Origin: Chloroflexota bacterium
Lineage (GTDB): Bacteria; Chloroflexota; UBA6077; JACCZL01
Reading direction: 5' to 3'
Assembly (NCBI GenBank): GCA_020850535.1
Contig: JADZEM010000013.1
Span: 62,001-126,000 of the forward strand
DNA length: 64,000 bases
In this document: positions 33,392-42,074 of the stretch, piece by piece
Numbering within the stretch: position 1 is the first letter of the stretch
Layout: each line of letters starts with the position of its first letter
The notes under the pieces: model-generated
What the model was told of the DNA's origin: nothing
What the model saw: only the letters and a program-made list of their open reading frames with translations
Database searches by the model: none
Program-made: the position numbers and the translations under genes

Positions 33392-34330
33392 ATGCAGATC
33401 GGACTGATGATCCGGAGCGGGAACAATGGCGGCAACGGCGCCATCAACGCCCACCGTTGGGAGACCCTGCGCGAGATGGCGCTGCTGGCCGAGGACATCG
33501 GCGTGGACACCCTGGGCGCGCCCGACCATCTGCTCTTCCGCCATGCGCCGCCCGTGGTGCATCTGCCCGCCGGCGAGACGCGCGGCACCTGGGAGGTCTT
33601 CACCCTCCTGACGGCCATCGCCGCCATCACGAAGAAGGTCACGCTGCTGCCGCTCGTCGCCTGCACCAGCTTCCGCAACCCCGCCCTGCTGGCGAAGATC
33701 GCCGACACCCTGGACGAGGTCAGCAACGGCCGGGTGCTGCTCGGGCTGGGGGCCGGCTGGCACGAGCCGGAGTATCGCGCGTACGGCTTCCCGTTCGACC
33801 GCCGGGTGAGCCGCTTCGACGAGGCGCTTCAGATCATCGTGCCGCTGCTCAAGGGCGAGAACGTCACCTTCAAGGGCGAGTTCTACGAGACGGACGACGC
33901 CTTCTTGACGCCGCGCGGCCCCCGCGCGAAGACGGGCCTGCCGATCTGGATCGGGGCGCGCAAGCCGCGCATGCTCGGCCTGGTGGCGAAGTACGCCGAC
34001 GCCTACAACACCGACATGCTCCTCAACCTCGACGACACGAAGGCGGCCGAAGACCTCTTCGCCATCGTGGACGACGCCTGCCGCAAGGCCGGCCGCGATC
34101 CGTCAACGCTCCTGCGGACGTCCGGCTGCTCGCTGGCGATGGAGGGCGCGGACGACGTGCCCGGCGGCCCGCCGGCCATCATCATGCGCGGCTCGACCGA
34201 CGAGATCGTGGACAAGCTGGCGGCCTACGCGGCGCTCGGCATCAAGCACTTCACGTTCTGGATGCACCCGTGGACGCTCAAGGCCATCGAGCAACTGGCG
34301 CCCATCGTGGAGAAGGCGCACAAGCTGTAG
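33392..34330 (+). CDS. LLM class F420-type oxidoreductase
   Basis: 312 residues, luciferase-like superfamily. MQIGLMIRSGNNGGNGAINA, then VDTLGAPDHLLFRHAPPVV, LLTAIAAITKKVTLLPLVAC, LLGLGAGWHEPEYRAYGFPF and GLPIWIGARKPRMLGLVAKYAD are the expected blocks. The GAPDHLLF segment and the small first loop favour an F420-dependent subgroup. It is separate from the other LLM protein in the window (15987), with different length and loops. Substrate unknown. A GGGNNNN heptamer array starts 12 bases after its stop codon. Confidence 0.9.
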   Translation: MQIGLMIRSGNNGGNGAINAHRWETLREMALLAEDIGVDTLGAPDHLLFRHAPPVVHLPAGETRGTWEVFTLLTAIAAITKKVTLLPLVACTSFRNPALLAKIADTLDEVSNGRVLLGLGAGWHEPEYRAYGFPFDRRVSRFDEALQIIVPLLKGENVTFKGEFYETDDAFLTPRGPRAKTGLPIWIGARKPRMLGLVAKYADAYNTDMLLNLDDTKAAEDLFAIVDDACRKAGRDPSTLLRTSGCSLAMEGADDVPGGPPAIIMRGSTDEIVDKLAAYAALGIKHFTFWMHPWTLKAIEQLAPIVEKAHKL

Positions 34331-34341
34331 GATCGTCGGCG

Positions 34342-34445
34342 GGGTGTCGGGTTCTGGGTGTCGGGTTCTGGGTCTCGGGTTCTGGGTTTCGGGTTTCAGG
34401 GGTGGGTCGTGGGGCGCGGGCCGTGGGTCGTGGATCGTGGTTCGC
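34342..34445 (+). repeat. GGGNNNN heptamer array (mixed TTCT/TCGT types)
   Basis: About 15 units of 7 bases in strict phase: GGGTGTC, GGGTTCT, GGGTGTC, GGGTTCT, GGGTCTC, GGGTTCT, GGGTTTC twice, then a 6-base unit and GGGTCGT, GGGGCGC, GGGCCGT, GGGTCGT, GGATCGT. Both unit types seen elsewhere are joined in one array, which shows they belong to one family. At least four GGG runs with short spacers satisfy the G-quadruplex pattern. Confidence 0.9.
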
Positions 34446-34494
34446 TGGGCGTCCCGGAGCCGATGTTCAGGACATCTAGGAACGAGCACACCAC

Positions 34495-34665
34495 GCCCGT
34501 CATCCCGACTGCGGCGAGGAACGAGCACATCACGCCCGTCATCCCGACCGCAGCGAGGAACGAGCGAAGTTGAGGGATCTTCCTCTCGTAGAAGACGGAA
34601 GACGTGTTGAACGAAGAAGATCCCTCGACTCCACTCGCAAGCTCGTTCCGCTCGGGATGACGGGG
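34495..34665. repeat. Palindromic interspersed repeat, CCCGTCATCCCGA type (copy 2)
   Basis: Arms CCCGTCATCCCGACTGCGGC... (occurring twice on the left) and GCTCGTTCCGCTCGGGATGA on the right, inner arms AGGGATCTTCC / GGAAGAC and GAAGATCCCTCGACT. Related to copy 1 at 3846-3970. Together with the heptamer array it fills the gene-free region 34331-34760. Confidence 0.78.
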
Positions 34666-34760
34666 TAGGAAGTCGCAAGCCCTGCCCTGCGCCTGCCGAA
34701 CGGGTCGTTCCGTTCAGGATGCCATGCCTGCTCGCATGCAGGACTCTGAAACACCACCCC

Positions 34761-35633
34761 TCAAACGATCCCGACGCGCTCCAACGTCTCCGTCAGCTCC
34801 CGCTGAGCCAGGGCGTCCAGCGGGTCGGATGGCGCGCGCACGTGGGCCGTCTTGAAGATGCCGCGCCGCCTTAGGATCTCCTTATTGATGGCATGGCCCA
34901 TGCGCAGCCCCGTCGAGGAGACCCGCAGGACCGGCAGCAACGACCGCTCGAACGTGTCCTGCGCCCCGGCCTTGTCACCAGCCTGCCACTGGTCCCAGAT
35001 CTTGACGAAGACCTCCGGCGTGGACGGCCACGGCATCGTGCCGACGCTCCCCCGCCGCAGCTCTTCCAGGAAGTACGTCCCCGCCGAGCCGCCGAAGACC
35101 GTCACCAGCCGCCCGGCCTGCTGCACGCACTCCTCAACCCGCAGCGGGTTCGGCGCACTCTCGACCTTGGCGTAGCGGACGTGCTCGCTCTCCTCGGCGA
35201 TCTGCCGAATCACCCCGGCTGGGACGGTGACGTAGGTCGTGTCCTGGATAAAGACCGGCACCGTCACAGCGTCTGAGATCGCCTTGAAGTAGGAGCGCAT
35301 CTCCGAGCCGGAGACGCCCATCGACGGCGGCATGCACATCACCGCCGACGCGCCGAGATCCTGAGCCTGCCGGCTGTAGAGCGCGGCCACCACGTTCGAC
35401 TGCGCGCCGGTGTTGACCACGACGGGGACGCGCCCCCGCACGTGATCGACCACCAGTTTCGTGACGTGCTGGCGCTCGCCCTCGGTCAGCTTCAGGAACT
35501 CGCTGCCGAGCGCCAGCCCCAGTCCGTGGACTCCCGCGTTGACGTTGAAGTCAACCTCGGCGAGCAGGCTCTCGTCGTCAATGCGCCCTTCGTCGTCGAA
35601 AGGCGTCAGCAGGATCGGGTAGATCCCCTGCAT
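34761..35633 (-). CDS. Dihydrodipicolinate synthase (DapA)/KDG aldolase family protein
   Basis: 290 residues from MQGIYPILLTPFDDEGRID; the ATG at 35633 has GGAGG 4 bases upstream. The longer frame runs through repeat DNA and is rejected. The Schiff-base Lys is in EHVRYAKVESAP. The pyruvate-carboxylate loop reads LALGSEFLKLTEGER in place of GTTGE. The usual active-site Tyr segment (YNVP) is FIQDTTY, as in some sugar-acid lyases and not in true DapA. This suggests cleavage of a 2-keto-3-deoxy sugar acid or a dehydratase reaction. It follows a dehydratase-type gene on the same strand, 410 bases of repeats apart. Confidence 0.88.
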   Translation of the reverse strand: MQGIYPILLTPFDDEGRIDDESLLAEVDFNVNAGVHGLGLALGSEFLKLTEGERQHVTKLVVDHVRGRVPVVVNTGAQSNVVAALYSRQAQDLGASAVMCMPPSMGVSGSEMRSYFKAISDAVTVPVFIQDTTYVTVPAGVIRQIAEESEHVRYAKVESAPNPLRVEECVQQAGRLVTVFGGSAGTYFLEELRRGSVGTMPWPSTPEVFVKIWDQWQAGDKAGAQDTFERSLLPVLRVSSTGLRMGHAINKEILRRRGIFKTAHVRAPSDPLDALAQRELTETLERVGIV

Positions 35634-35651
35634 GGTACCTCCGTCGGTGGC

Positions 35652-35735
35652 AGGTCGTGGGTCGTGGGTCGTGGGTCGTGGGTCGTGGGCCGTGGGCCGT
35701 GGGGCGTGGGGCGTGGGGCGTGGGGCGTGGGGCGT
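35652..35735 (+). repeat. GGGTCGT/GGGGCGT heptamer array in the DapA-family leader
   Basis: Twelve 7-base units (AGGTCGT, GGGTCGT four times, GGGCCGT twice, GGGGCGT five times) directly before the start of the DapA-family gene (35633). On the coding strand of that gene it reads as ACGACCC/ACGCCCC units, so it lies in the promoter or untranslated leader. Confidence 0.9.
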
Positions 35736-35769
35736 GGGCACTCTCAGTGCAATCATGCAAGATGCAATT

Positions 35770-35934
35770 GTCATCCTGAGCGCAGCGAAGGATCTCACCC
35801 GCTGACCGTCAACGTCAACGTCAGCGGTCAGCAAAGCGTATGTCAGCCTGAACGAGCGAGCTTGCGAGCGACGTGAAGGATCTCCCAACCTTGACGGTCA
35901 GCGGGTGAGATCCTTCGCTGCGCTCAGGATGACA
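35770..35934. repeat. Composite GTCATCCTGA-type palindromic repeat
   Basis: Two left-type arms (GTCATCCTGAGCGCAGCGAA at 35770 and GTCAGCCTGAACGAGCGAGC near 35841) share one right arm ending CGCTGCGCTCAGGATGACA. It looks like a nested or recombined pair of elements. Confidence 0.78.
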
Positions 35935-35986
35935 TGATATGTTGCATGCTTACGAAACGACTGCGTCGCCAGTCAGGCTCTACACT

Positions 35987-36043
35987 CCCACGATCCACGA
36001 TCCACGATCCACGATCCACGATCCACGATCCACGATCCACGAC
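35987..36043 (+). repeat. ATCCACG heptamer array
   Basis: Seven to eight units of ATCCACG, reverse complement CGTGGAT (the GGATCGT-type variant), end at the stop codon of the enolase-superfamily gene at 36044. Here the G runs are only two long, so quadruplex formation is less likely. Confidence 0.88.
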
Positions 36044-37207
36044 CTACGACCCCGCCTTGGCCCGGTGCTCCTCGATGTACTCCCAGATGATGTCGTAGCC
36101 CAGCCCCGGCTTCGTCGGGATGGTCACGTACCCGTCTGGCTCCAGCGGGTCGGGGGCCTCGCGCAGGTACGGCGGCGTGGCATCGTAGTCCACGCCCGGG
36201 GCTACCAGCCCCTTCTCATAGTATTCGCAGGTGTCCTCGCTGACCGAGCCGAGCATCTGGAGGTTCGCCCAGCCACTCATGTGAATCTCGCACTTCACGC
36301 CGTACGCCTCGCAGACGATGGCCGTCTTCTTTGCCGCCGTGATCCCGCCACGGTTGCAGTCCATCCGGCTCATGTCGGACGCACCGCGGATGATCCAGTC
36401 GGCCCGCGTGAAGACGTTCCCCTCGGTGATCTCCGGCGAGAGAATCGGGATCGTCAGCTCGCGCGCCAGCCGCACGTAGGACTCGACCCGGTACTCGGGC
36501 ATCGGGTGCTCGTACCAGTAGAAGTTGAGCCGCTCCAGCGCCTTTCCGACCTTCAGCGCCTCTTCCACCGTGTGGTACGTGCCCCACGGGTCATACATCA
36601 GCACCATGTCGTCGCCGACGGCCTCGCGGACCAGCTCGCAGACCTTGATGTCCCAGTCCGTGTGCGACGGCCGCCCCGGCACTGACTCGCCGGTGGCCGG
36701 GTTCCAGAAGTAGTACGGGTGGATCTTGTACGCCGTGTACCCCTGCCTCTTCATCTCCAGGGCATGCTCGGCGTAGTTGTCCGGCTGGCCCATGTTGGGA
36801 TAGGTGCTGGCGTAGGCGCGAATCCGCTCGCGCGCCCCGCCCAGCAGCTTGTGGACGGCCACGCCGGCCGCCCGCCCGGCCAGGTCCCACAGCGCCATGT
36901 CGATGACGCCGACGACGTGCTCGGGCGCGTTCATCACCCAGAGCCACTTCCAGAACTTCTCACGGTCCAGCGGGTCCTGGCCCACCAGCATCGGCTTGAC
37001 CCGGTTCATGATGAACTGTCGCGAGTGCTCGTGCAGCCCCTCCTCATCGCCGTGTGCACCGCCGCCGAAGTAGTACCCCTCGACGCCCTCGTCGGTCAGG
37101 ATCTTGACGACGGTCTGCAAGACTTCCGTCTTCGGATAGGCCTTGCCGTGGCGGTACCGGTCCACCTTCCAGTGGAACGGCACGATCTGAATGTCCGTGA
37201 TCTTCAC
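36044..37207 (-). CDS. Mandelate racemase/muconate-lactonizing (enolase superfamily) enzyme, probable sugar-acid dehydratase
   Basis: 387 residues, starting at GTG. The N-terminal cap (MKITDIQIVPFHWKVDRYR) and barrel are complete. Catalytic elements: YTAYKIHPYYF (the Lys-X-His pair), LMYDPWGTY (metal Asp), FYWYEHPMPEY (metal Glu), LSPEITEG (third acidic ligand), and KCEIHMSGWANL (catalytic His). KxH at the second strand is seen in acid-sugar dehydratases of this superfamily. It sits below the transporter genes of the same strand (86-base gap) and above the DapA-family gene, so a route from sugar acid to 2-keto-3-deoxy acid to cleavage products is likely. The exact sugar is unknown. Confidence 0.9.
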   Translation of the reverse strand: MKITDIQIVPFHWKVDRYRHGKAYPKTEVLQTVVKILTDEGVEGYYFGGGAHGDEEGLHEHSRQFIMNRVKPMLVGQDPLDREKFWKWLWVMNAPEHVVGVIDMALWDLAGRAAGVAVHKLLGGARERIRAYASTYPNMGQPDNYAEHALEMKRQGYTAYKIHPYYFWNPATGESVPGRPSHTDWDIKVCELVREAVGDDMVLMYDPWGTYHTVEEALKVGKALERLNFYWYEHPMPEYRVESYVRLARELTIPILSPEITEGNVFTRADWIIRGASDMSRMDCNRGGITAAKKTAIVCEAYGVKCEIHMSGWANLQMLGSVSEDTCEYYEKGLVAPGVDYDATPPYLREAPDPLEPDGYVTIPTKPGLGYDIIWEYIEEHRAKAGS

Positions 37208-37292
37208 TGAGGATTCCCTTCTTTGGGCTCCAGGTTCGGTGGCCGTTGACGCGCTCGGAGACGTGGCATGGAGATTTCATCGTAGCGTTGGT

Positions 37293-38222
37293 CTACACGT
37301 CCTTCACCGCGCCGGCCGTCAGCCCGCGCACGAAGTGACGCTGGATCAGCATCAACACGACCAGCAGCGGTACGCCCATCATCGTGGCGGCCGCGCCGAT
37401 GGTGTTGAACGCCGTCGTCAGCTCGTTCATCTGGCGCACCAGCCCTATGGTAGCCGTGTACTTCGTCTGCGTCTCGAGGATGATCGAGGCGAAGCCGTAC
37501 TCGCCCCAGAGCGCCATGAACGCCAGGATCGCCACCGTCACGATGCCGATGCGCGCCAGCGGGATCACGATGAACAGCAGCGTCTGGAACAGCGTGCAGC
37601 CGTCGATGCGCGCAGCCTCCTCAAGCTCCCGGGGGATGGTCCGGATGAAGCCGCTCGCCAGCCAGGTGGCGGCCGGCACGTGGAACGCCGTGTAGATAAT
37701 CAGCAGCGCCGTGTGGCTGTCCTGCAAGCCAAGCTGGTTGACCAGGAAGTAGATCGGCACGAACAGTGACGGACCCGGGAACATCTGCCCGACCAGCAGC
37801 AGGGTCAGCATCGTCGAGGCGCCTGGGAACTTGAACCGCGCGAACCCGTAGCCGGCCAGCGTCCCGATGGCTGTCGAGAGGACCGCCGGGATGATCGCCA
37901 CGTACAGGCTGTTGAGCACGTACAGGTACCAGTACTGCAGCTCGCGGGTGGTCGCCGCGCCGGCCGCCCCGGCCAGCAGCGCCTGGTACTTCTCCAGGGT
38001 GGGATGCAGGGGGATGTACTGCGGCGGGATCGCCCAGGAGTCCACGTCCGTCTTGACCGAGGTCAAGAGCAGCCACAGGAACGGGAACGTCAGGACGATG
38101 AAGATCAGCAGGCCGAGCACCGTCACGACGATCCGCTGAAGCAGCTGCTGGCGTCTCCAGGTCAGGCGGGCGCGCGGCAGCGGGGCCGGCCGCGCGCCGG
38201 TGTCGAGCGCGATCTGGCTCAT
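37293..38222 (-). CDS. Carbohydrate ABC transporter permease, MalG/LacG type
   Basis: 309 residues from MSQIALDTGARPAPLPRARL; ATG overlaps the stop of the upstream permease (ATGA). Six helices: IVVTVLGLLIFIVLTFPFLW first, then TSVKTDVDSWAIPPQYIPLHP (MalG-type loop), VAIIPAVLSTAIGTLAGYGF, and GQMFPGPSLFVPIYFLV. The EAA loop is IPRELEEAARIDGCTLFQTL. It forms the channel with the MalF-type partner. An MsmX-like ATPase is not encoded here and must come from elsewhere. Confidence 0.93.
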   Translation of the reverse strand: MSQIALDTGARPAPLPRARLTWRRQQLLQRIVVTVLGLLIFIVLTFPFLWLLLTSVKTDVDSWAIPPQYIPLHPTLEKYQALLAGAAGAATTRELQYWYLYVLNSLYVAIIPAVLSTAIGTLAGYGFARFKFPGASTMLTLLLVGQMFPGPSLFVPIYFLVNQLGLQDSHTALLIIYTAFHVPAATWLASGFIRTIPRELEEAARIDGCTLFQTLLFIVIPLARIGIVTVAILAFMALWGEYGFASIILETQTKYTATIGLVRQMNELTTAFNTIGAAATMMGVPLLVVLMLIQRHFVRGLTAGAVKDV

Positions 38223-39115
38223 CGCTCCTCCATGCGCCACGCGCCGCGCAGGATGACCAGATACGCCACGCTCAGCCCGAGCAGGATCACGAAGTTGATC
38301 ACCGAGAGCGCCGAGGAGAGCCCGAACCGGAACGAGTTGAACCCCATCGAGTAGATGAAGGTCGAGAGGATCTCGCTGGAGTTGGCCGGGCCGCCGCGCG
38401 TCGAGCCCCAGACCGTCGTCAGGTCGTTCATGTTCCAGATCAGGTTCATGACGCCGATGACCACCAGCGGGTAGGCGAGGTGGGGCATGATGATGTAGCG
38501 GAACTTCTGCCAGCCGTTCGCGCCGTCGATGGTGGCAGCCTCCAGCAGCCCGTTCGGGATGCCCTGGATCGCCGCCGAGACGATCAGCGCGGCGAACGGC
38601 AGGTGCCGCCACGTCGCGATGGCCGAGAGCGCGTACATCACCAGGGCTGGATCCCCCAGCCAGGAGATCCCCTTCTCGATCAGCCCGGCCTTCTTGAGCA
38701 GATCGTTCAGGACGCCCATCTCGGCGTGGTACATCCAGCGCCATGCCGCCACGGCGACCACCACCGGCAGAATCCAGGGGATCAGGATGCCAGCCCGCAG
38801 CAGCCGGTTGATCCCCCAGTCAAAGCTGATGAAGTAGCCGATGGCCAGCCCCAGGATCAGCGCGAGGGCCGTCCCGAGGAAGACCCAGATGGCGGTGTTC
38901 TTGAGCACCATCAGGAAGAGGGGGTCTTCGAGCACCCGCTGGTACGACTGCAGCCCGACGAAGTCTGCGCGGCGGGTCAGCAGGTTGGTGTTGGTGAAGC
39001 TCATGCGGATGACCTCGCCCACCGGGTAGACGATGAACGAGAGGACGAGGGCCATCGCCGGCAGGACGAGCGCGAGGCCGAAGAGGTCGTCGCGTCGCAT
39101 CCCGAGGACTTTCAT
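38219..39115 (-). CDS. Carbohydrate ABC transporter permease, MalF/UgpA type
   Basis: 298 residues with GGAGGGAG just before ATG. Six helices; the first segment DDLFGLALVLPAMALVLSFI and the loop VIRMSFTNTNLLTRRADFVG are typical of the family. The EAA loop is GIPNGLLEAATIDGANGWQK. It is co-transcribed with the MalG-type permease (4-base overlap) and the binding-protein gene 69 bases upstream. Confidence 0.93.
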   Translation of the reverse strand: MKVLGMRRDDLFGLALVLPAMALVLSFIVYPVGEVIRMSFTNTNLLTRRADFVGLQSYQRVLEDPLFLMVLKNTAIWVFLGTALALILGLAIGYFISFDWGINRLLRAGILIPWILPVVVAVAAWRWMYHAEMGVLNDLLKKAGLIEKGISWLGDPALVMYALSAIATWRHLPFAALIVSAAIQGIPNGLLEAATIDGANGWQKFRYIIMPHLAYPLVVIGVMNLIWNMNDLTTVWGSTRGGPANSSEILSTFIYSMGFNSFRFGLSSALSVINFVILLGLSVAYLVILRGAWRMEER

Positions 39116-39184
39116 GCTCCCTCCAGCAGCGCCAGGGGCAAGGCAGATCGGACACAGACGCTGCCTGCCCCAGACGCCGAGTGG

Positions 39185-40705
39185 TCAGCCGTTGAACTCG
39201 TCGAGGATGCCCTGCGAGCGCTTGGCCGCCGCTGCCAGCGCGTCCTTCGCCGACATCTGCCCGAGGATCGCCTGCTGCATCGCCGTCGAGAGCGCCTTCT
39301 CGGCCTCCACCAGCCCCGGGAAGGCCGGCATGGGCAGCGCCCCCTCGAACATCTTGCCGGCCTTATATTCGGCGTACCACTCGGGGTAGTACTTCTTGAA
39401 CGTCTCGGTCTCCCAGTTCGCCTTGAGAGCCGGCACCCGCCCCCGGATCACCGAGCCATCCCAGCCGGCCTGGATCGAGGCCTGCTGCCAGAAGTCCACG
39501 TACTTGAGCGCCTTGGCCGGCTGCTGGCAGAGCGTGCTGACCGTGAACGCGGCCGTCGGCGTCATGATCGCGGAGGCGGGCGGCGCGGCCCCGGTCACCT
39601 TGGCCGGCGGCGGGAAGACCTTCATGCCCATCGGGAAGTCGTCCGGGCGGTTCTGGGACTGGATGAAGACCTGGGCGTAGGAGAGCGACACCCACATCGC
39701 CACCTTCTGCTCGAAGAAGAGGGTGGCCGCCTGGCTGAACGCCGTCTCGGTGATGCCCTGCGGCACCGAGCCATCCTTGACGATGTCGACCAGCAGCTGG
39801 AGCGCATCCACAAAGCCCGGCTGATCGATCAGCACCTTCTTGCCGCTGTCGTCGAGCCAGCGACCGCCGTTGCGGTAGGCGATGCCCTCGATGATGTTGG
39901 CGTCGTTGGTGGCGGCCGTCGCCGAGATCGCGATGCCGGCCCGGTCTGGCTTCGTCAGCTTCTTCGCCGCCGCGCGGACGTCCTCCCAGGTCTCCGGCGC
40001 CTTGACGCCCTCGTCCTGGAGGATCTTGCGGTTGAACACCAGGAACGTGCCCATGTCCACGTACGGGTTCGGGCCGTAGAACTTCCCGTTGAAGACGGTG
40101 GTGTTCCAGATCTCGGGGATGAAAAGCGGCTTCCACTTCTCCATCAGGTTCTTGTCGAGATCCTCGAACGGGGCGATGGCCCCGAGCGCCGCGAGGTCTG
40201 GGATGCTCTGGCCGTCGATCAGCAGCACGTCGGCCGTGCGCTTGGCCTGGTACGAGGCCAGCATCTTCTCGCGCTTGGTCGCCCAGTCGTTGTTCGAGTA
40301 CTCCAGCTTGACGCCCGAGCTCTTGATGAACTCCTCGTTCTGCTTCGGGAAGTACTCAAGCTCCCTGGTGGATCCGCCGAACTTCCAGACCACCAGCGGG
40401 CCGTCTGCCGTGGCGACGGCAGCGCTCTGCTGCGGCGTGGCCGTCGCCACGACGGTCGGCGGCGCGACGTTCGACTGCGCCGCCGGCTGGCCGGCGGCCG
40501 GCTTGGCGTCAGCGGCCGGCTTGGGGGCCTCGGCCGGCTTGGCCGGCGCCGCGGGGGCGGCCGGCTCGGCGGCCTTCGGCTGCGGCAGCGCGCCGCCGCC
40601 ACAGGCGGTCAGCAGCGCCGCGCCGGCGACGAACAGGCCGCCGGTCAGCAACTGACGGCGGGTGGTCAGGCGGCGAGCGGTCTTCTGGGATGTCCGAGTC
40701 TCCAT
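39185..40705 (-). CDS. Extracellular solute-binding lipoprotein, family 1 (carbohydrate type)
   Basis: 506 residues with GGGAGG 7 bases before the ATG. A twin-arginine-like signal (RRLTTRRQLLTGGLFVAG) ends in a lipobox (ALLTAC, Cys35). A linker of AAPAKPAEAPKPAA type follows to about residue 90. Binding-domain elements: GPLVVWKFGGSTRELEYFPK, LLIDGQSIPDLAALGAIAPFE, FYGPNPYVDMGTFLVFNRKI, and NGGRWLDDSGKKVLID. This is the sugar or sugar-acid receptor of the import operon; the catabolic genes downstream suggest a uronic or aldonic acid ligand (inference). Confidence 0.92.
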   Translation of the reverse strand: METRTSQKTARRLTTRRQLLTGGLFVAGAALLTACGGGALPQPKAAEPAAPAAPAKPAEAPKPAADAKPAAGQPAAQSNVAPPTVVATATPQQSAAVATADGPLVVWKFGGSTRELEYFPKQNEEFIKSSGVKLEYSNNDWATKREKMLASYQAKRTADVLLIDGQSIPDLAALGAIAPFEDLDKNLMEKWKPLFIPEIWNTTVFNGKFYGPNPYVDMGTFLVFNRKILQDEGVKAPETWEDVRAAAKKLTKPDRAGIAISATAATNDANIIEGIAYRNGGRWLDDSGKKVLIDQPGFVDALQLLVDIVKDGSVPQGITETAFSQAATLFFEQKVAMWVSLSYAQVFIQSQNRPDDFPMGMKVFPPPAKVTGAAPPASAIMTPTAAFTVSTLCQQPAKALKYVDFWQQASIQAGWDGSVIRGRVPALKANWETETFKKYYPEWYAEYKAGKMFEGALPMPAFPGLVEAEKALSTAMQQAILGQMSAKDALAAAAKRSQGILDEFNG

Positions 40706-40940
40706 CGACGTGCCTCCCTCTCCAGATGGGGTGACTGTGGCCTACGCGGCCGGTGCAGGACGGTCGCCGAATTGACCGCGCTGCACCGCGATCGGACCGG
40801 GCAGCAGCGGCGCGGCCAGCCCGACAGACAGCAGGGCAACGCCTGGGCTGCCCCGTCTGGCACGTCGTGGGGGGAGAGATGCGGGAGGCGCGTGGCGGAG
40901 GTCTGCGCGGGTGGAGAGAGGATCTGTGCGCTGCTCGCCG

Positions 40941-41828
40941 CTACGGCGCGGCGTCGCTCCCGGTCGTCTCGTCGCTCCGCTCCGTGCGACGGGTGAACAG
41001 CTCCTGGCGGACGTACGGTTCGCTTCCGAGGGGATCCATCATCAGCCGCAGGCGGCGCTCGCCTTCGGCCAGGTGGGCGACGATCTCCGCCTCAAGCCGG
41101 TCGGCGTCACGCTCGCGCAGGGCGGTCATGATCGACTCGTGCACGGTGACCATCGAGCGGGGCTGTCCCCGGCCGTACTCCTCGCTGCGGAGAATCCCGC
41201 TGACGGTGAGGAGCAGCTGCACCTGCGAGCGCAGGTTGCCCCACGCCTGCTGCAACAGCTTGTGGCCGCTCAGCTCGAAGATGACATCGTGCATCTTGAG
41301 GTCGTAGTCGATGCGGGCGGGGTAGTCGTCCCAGACGTCGGCGGCATGCTCCAGGTACTGGCGCATCCGCGTCAGGTGGGACTCCTCGACGGTGTGGACG
41401 GCCAGCCGGGCGGCGTAGGTCTCCAGCAGGGCGCGCAGGCTGAACGCCTCGCCGGCGAGCGTCGCCGTGACGGGCGTGACGAACGTGCCGCGCCGCGGCC
41501 GGTTGACGACCAGCCCAAGCTGCTCCAGGCTCCTGAGCGCCTCGCGCACGGGCGCTTTGCTGATCCCCATCTGGTTGGCAACATCGGCCTCGACGAGGCG
41601 CTGCCCCGGCGCGATGGCCCCCAGGAGGATCGCCTGCTCAATGGCGAGTGTCACCTCCTGCCGAAGAACTCCTGACCGTGTCGGACTGAACACCGGCTTC
41701 GCCGTGTCACTCCGTGCCCCGTTGCCGATCGACACCACCGCCACCTCGCCGGAAGGCTGGGCCAGCCCGGCCGCACGCGGGTCCGCACCCCCGTTGACGC
41801 CCGGCTGAGCCTGCTGAGAGATAAGCAT
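40941..41828 (-). CDS. GntR family transcriptional regulator (FCD/FadR type)
   Basis: About 295 residues from the ATG at 41828; the first 50 residues are variable and an internal GTG start is possible, as the ribosome site is weak. The winged helix-turn-helix is AIEQAILLGAIAPGQRLVEADVANQ then MGISKAPVREALRSLEQLGL, then VVNRPRRGTFVT. The C-terminal helical FCD domain contains RALLETYAARLAVHT, FHDVIFELSGHKLL-type KMHDVIFELSGH and a His-rich MVTVHESIMTALRERDAD. FCD regulators bind acids such as sugar acids and control nearby catabolic genes. It precedes the binding-protein gene by 236 bases on the same strand. A perfect inverted repeat 55 bases upstream may be its own operator. Confidence 0.9.
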   Translation of the reverse strand: MLISQQAQPGVNGGADPRAAGLAQPSGEVAVVSIGNGARSDTAKPVFSPTRSGVLRQEVTLAIEQAILLGAIAPGQRLVEADVANQMGISKAPVREALRSLEQLGLVVNRPRRGTFVTPVTATLAGEAFSLRALLETYAARLAVHTVEESHLTRMRQYLEHAADVWDDYPARIDYDLKMHDVIFELSGHKLLQQAWGNLRSQVQLLLTVSGILRSEEYGRGQPRSMVTVHESIMTALRERDADRLEAEIVAHLAEGERRLRLMMDPLGSEPYVRQELFTRRTERSDETTGSDAAP

Positions 41829-41882
41829 GGTGGGTGGAAGGCTCCGGGAGGAAGTCAGCATGCGATATTCGACGAACGCTCA

Positions 41883-41907
41883 TCGATAGTCGAAAGTCGA
41901 CTATCGA
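41883..41907. promoter_or_regulatory. Perfect 11-bp inverted repeat upstream of the GntR gene (candidate operator)
   Basis: TCGATAGTCGA (41883-41893), a 3-base centre, TCGACTATCGA (41897-41907). The site is A+T-richer than its surroundings and about 55-80 bases before the regulator start, where a repressor would block its own promoter. Confidence 0.5.
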
Positions 41908-42074
41908 CACTTCGCCATGATACGGGATGTCCTCATGGTTGTCGAGTGGCCTGTTCGGGCCATTTCCGGCCGCGTTGCGCGGGCCTCGTCGTGGTGGGGT
42001 ACAGCGGCCCGGCCCGACCATTTCTTCTGCCAGGGCCGGCCGTTCTGCTAGCCTTCCTCCGGAGAGTGTGTACG

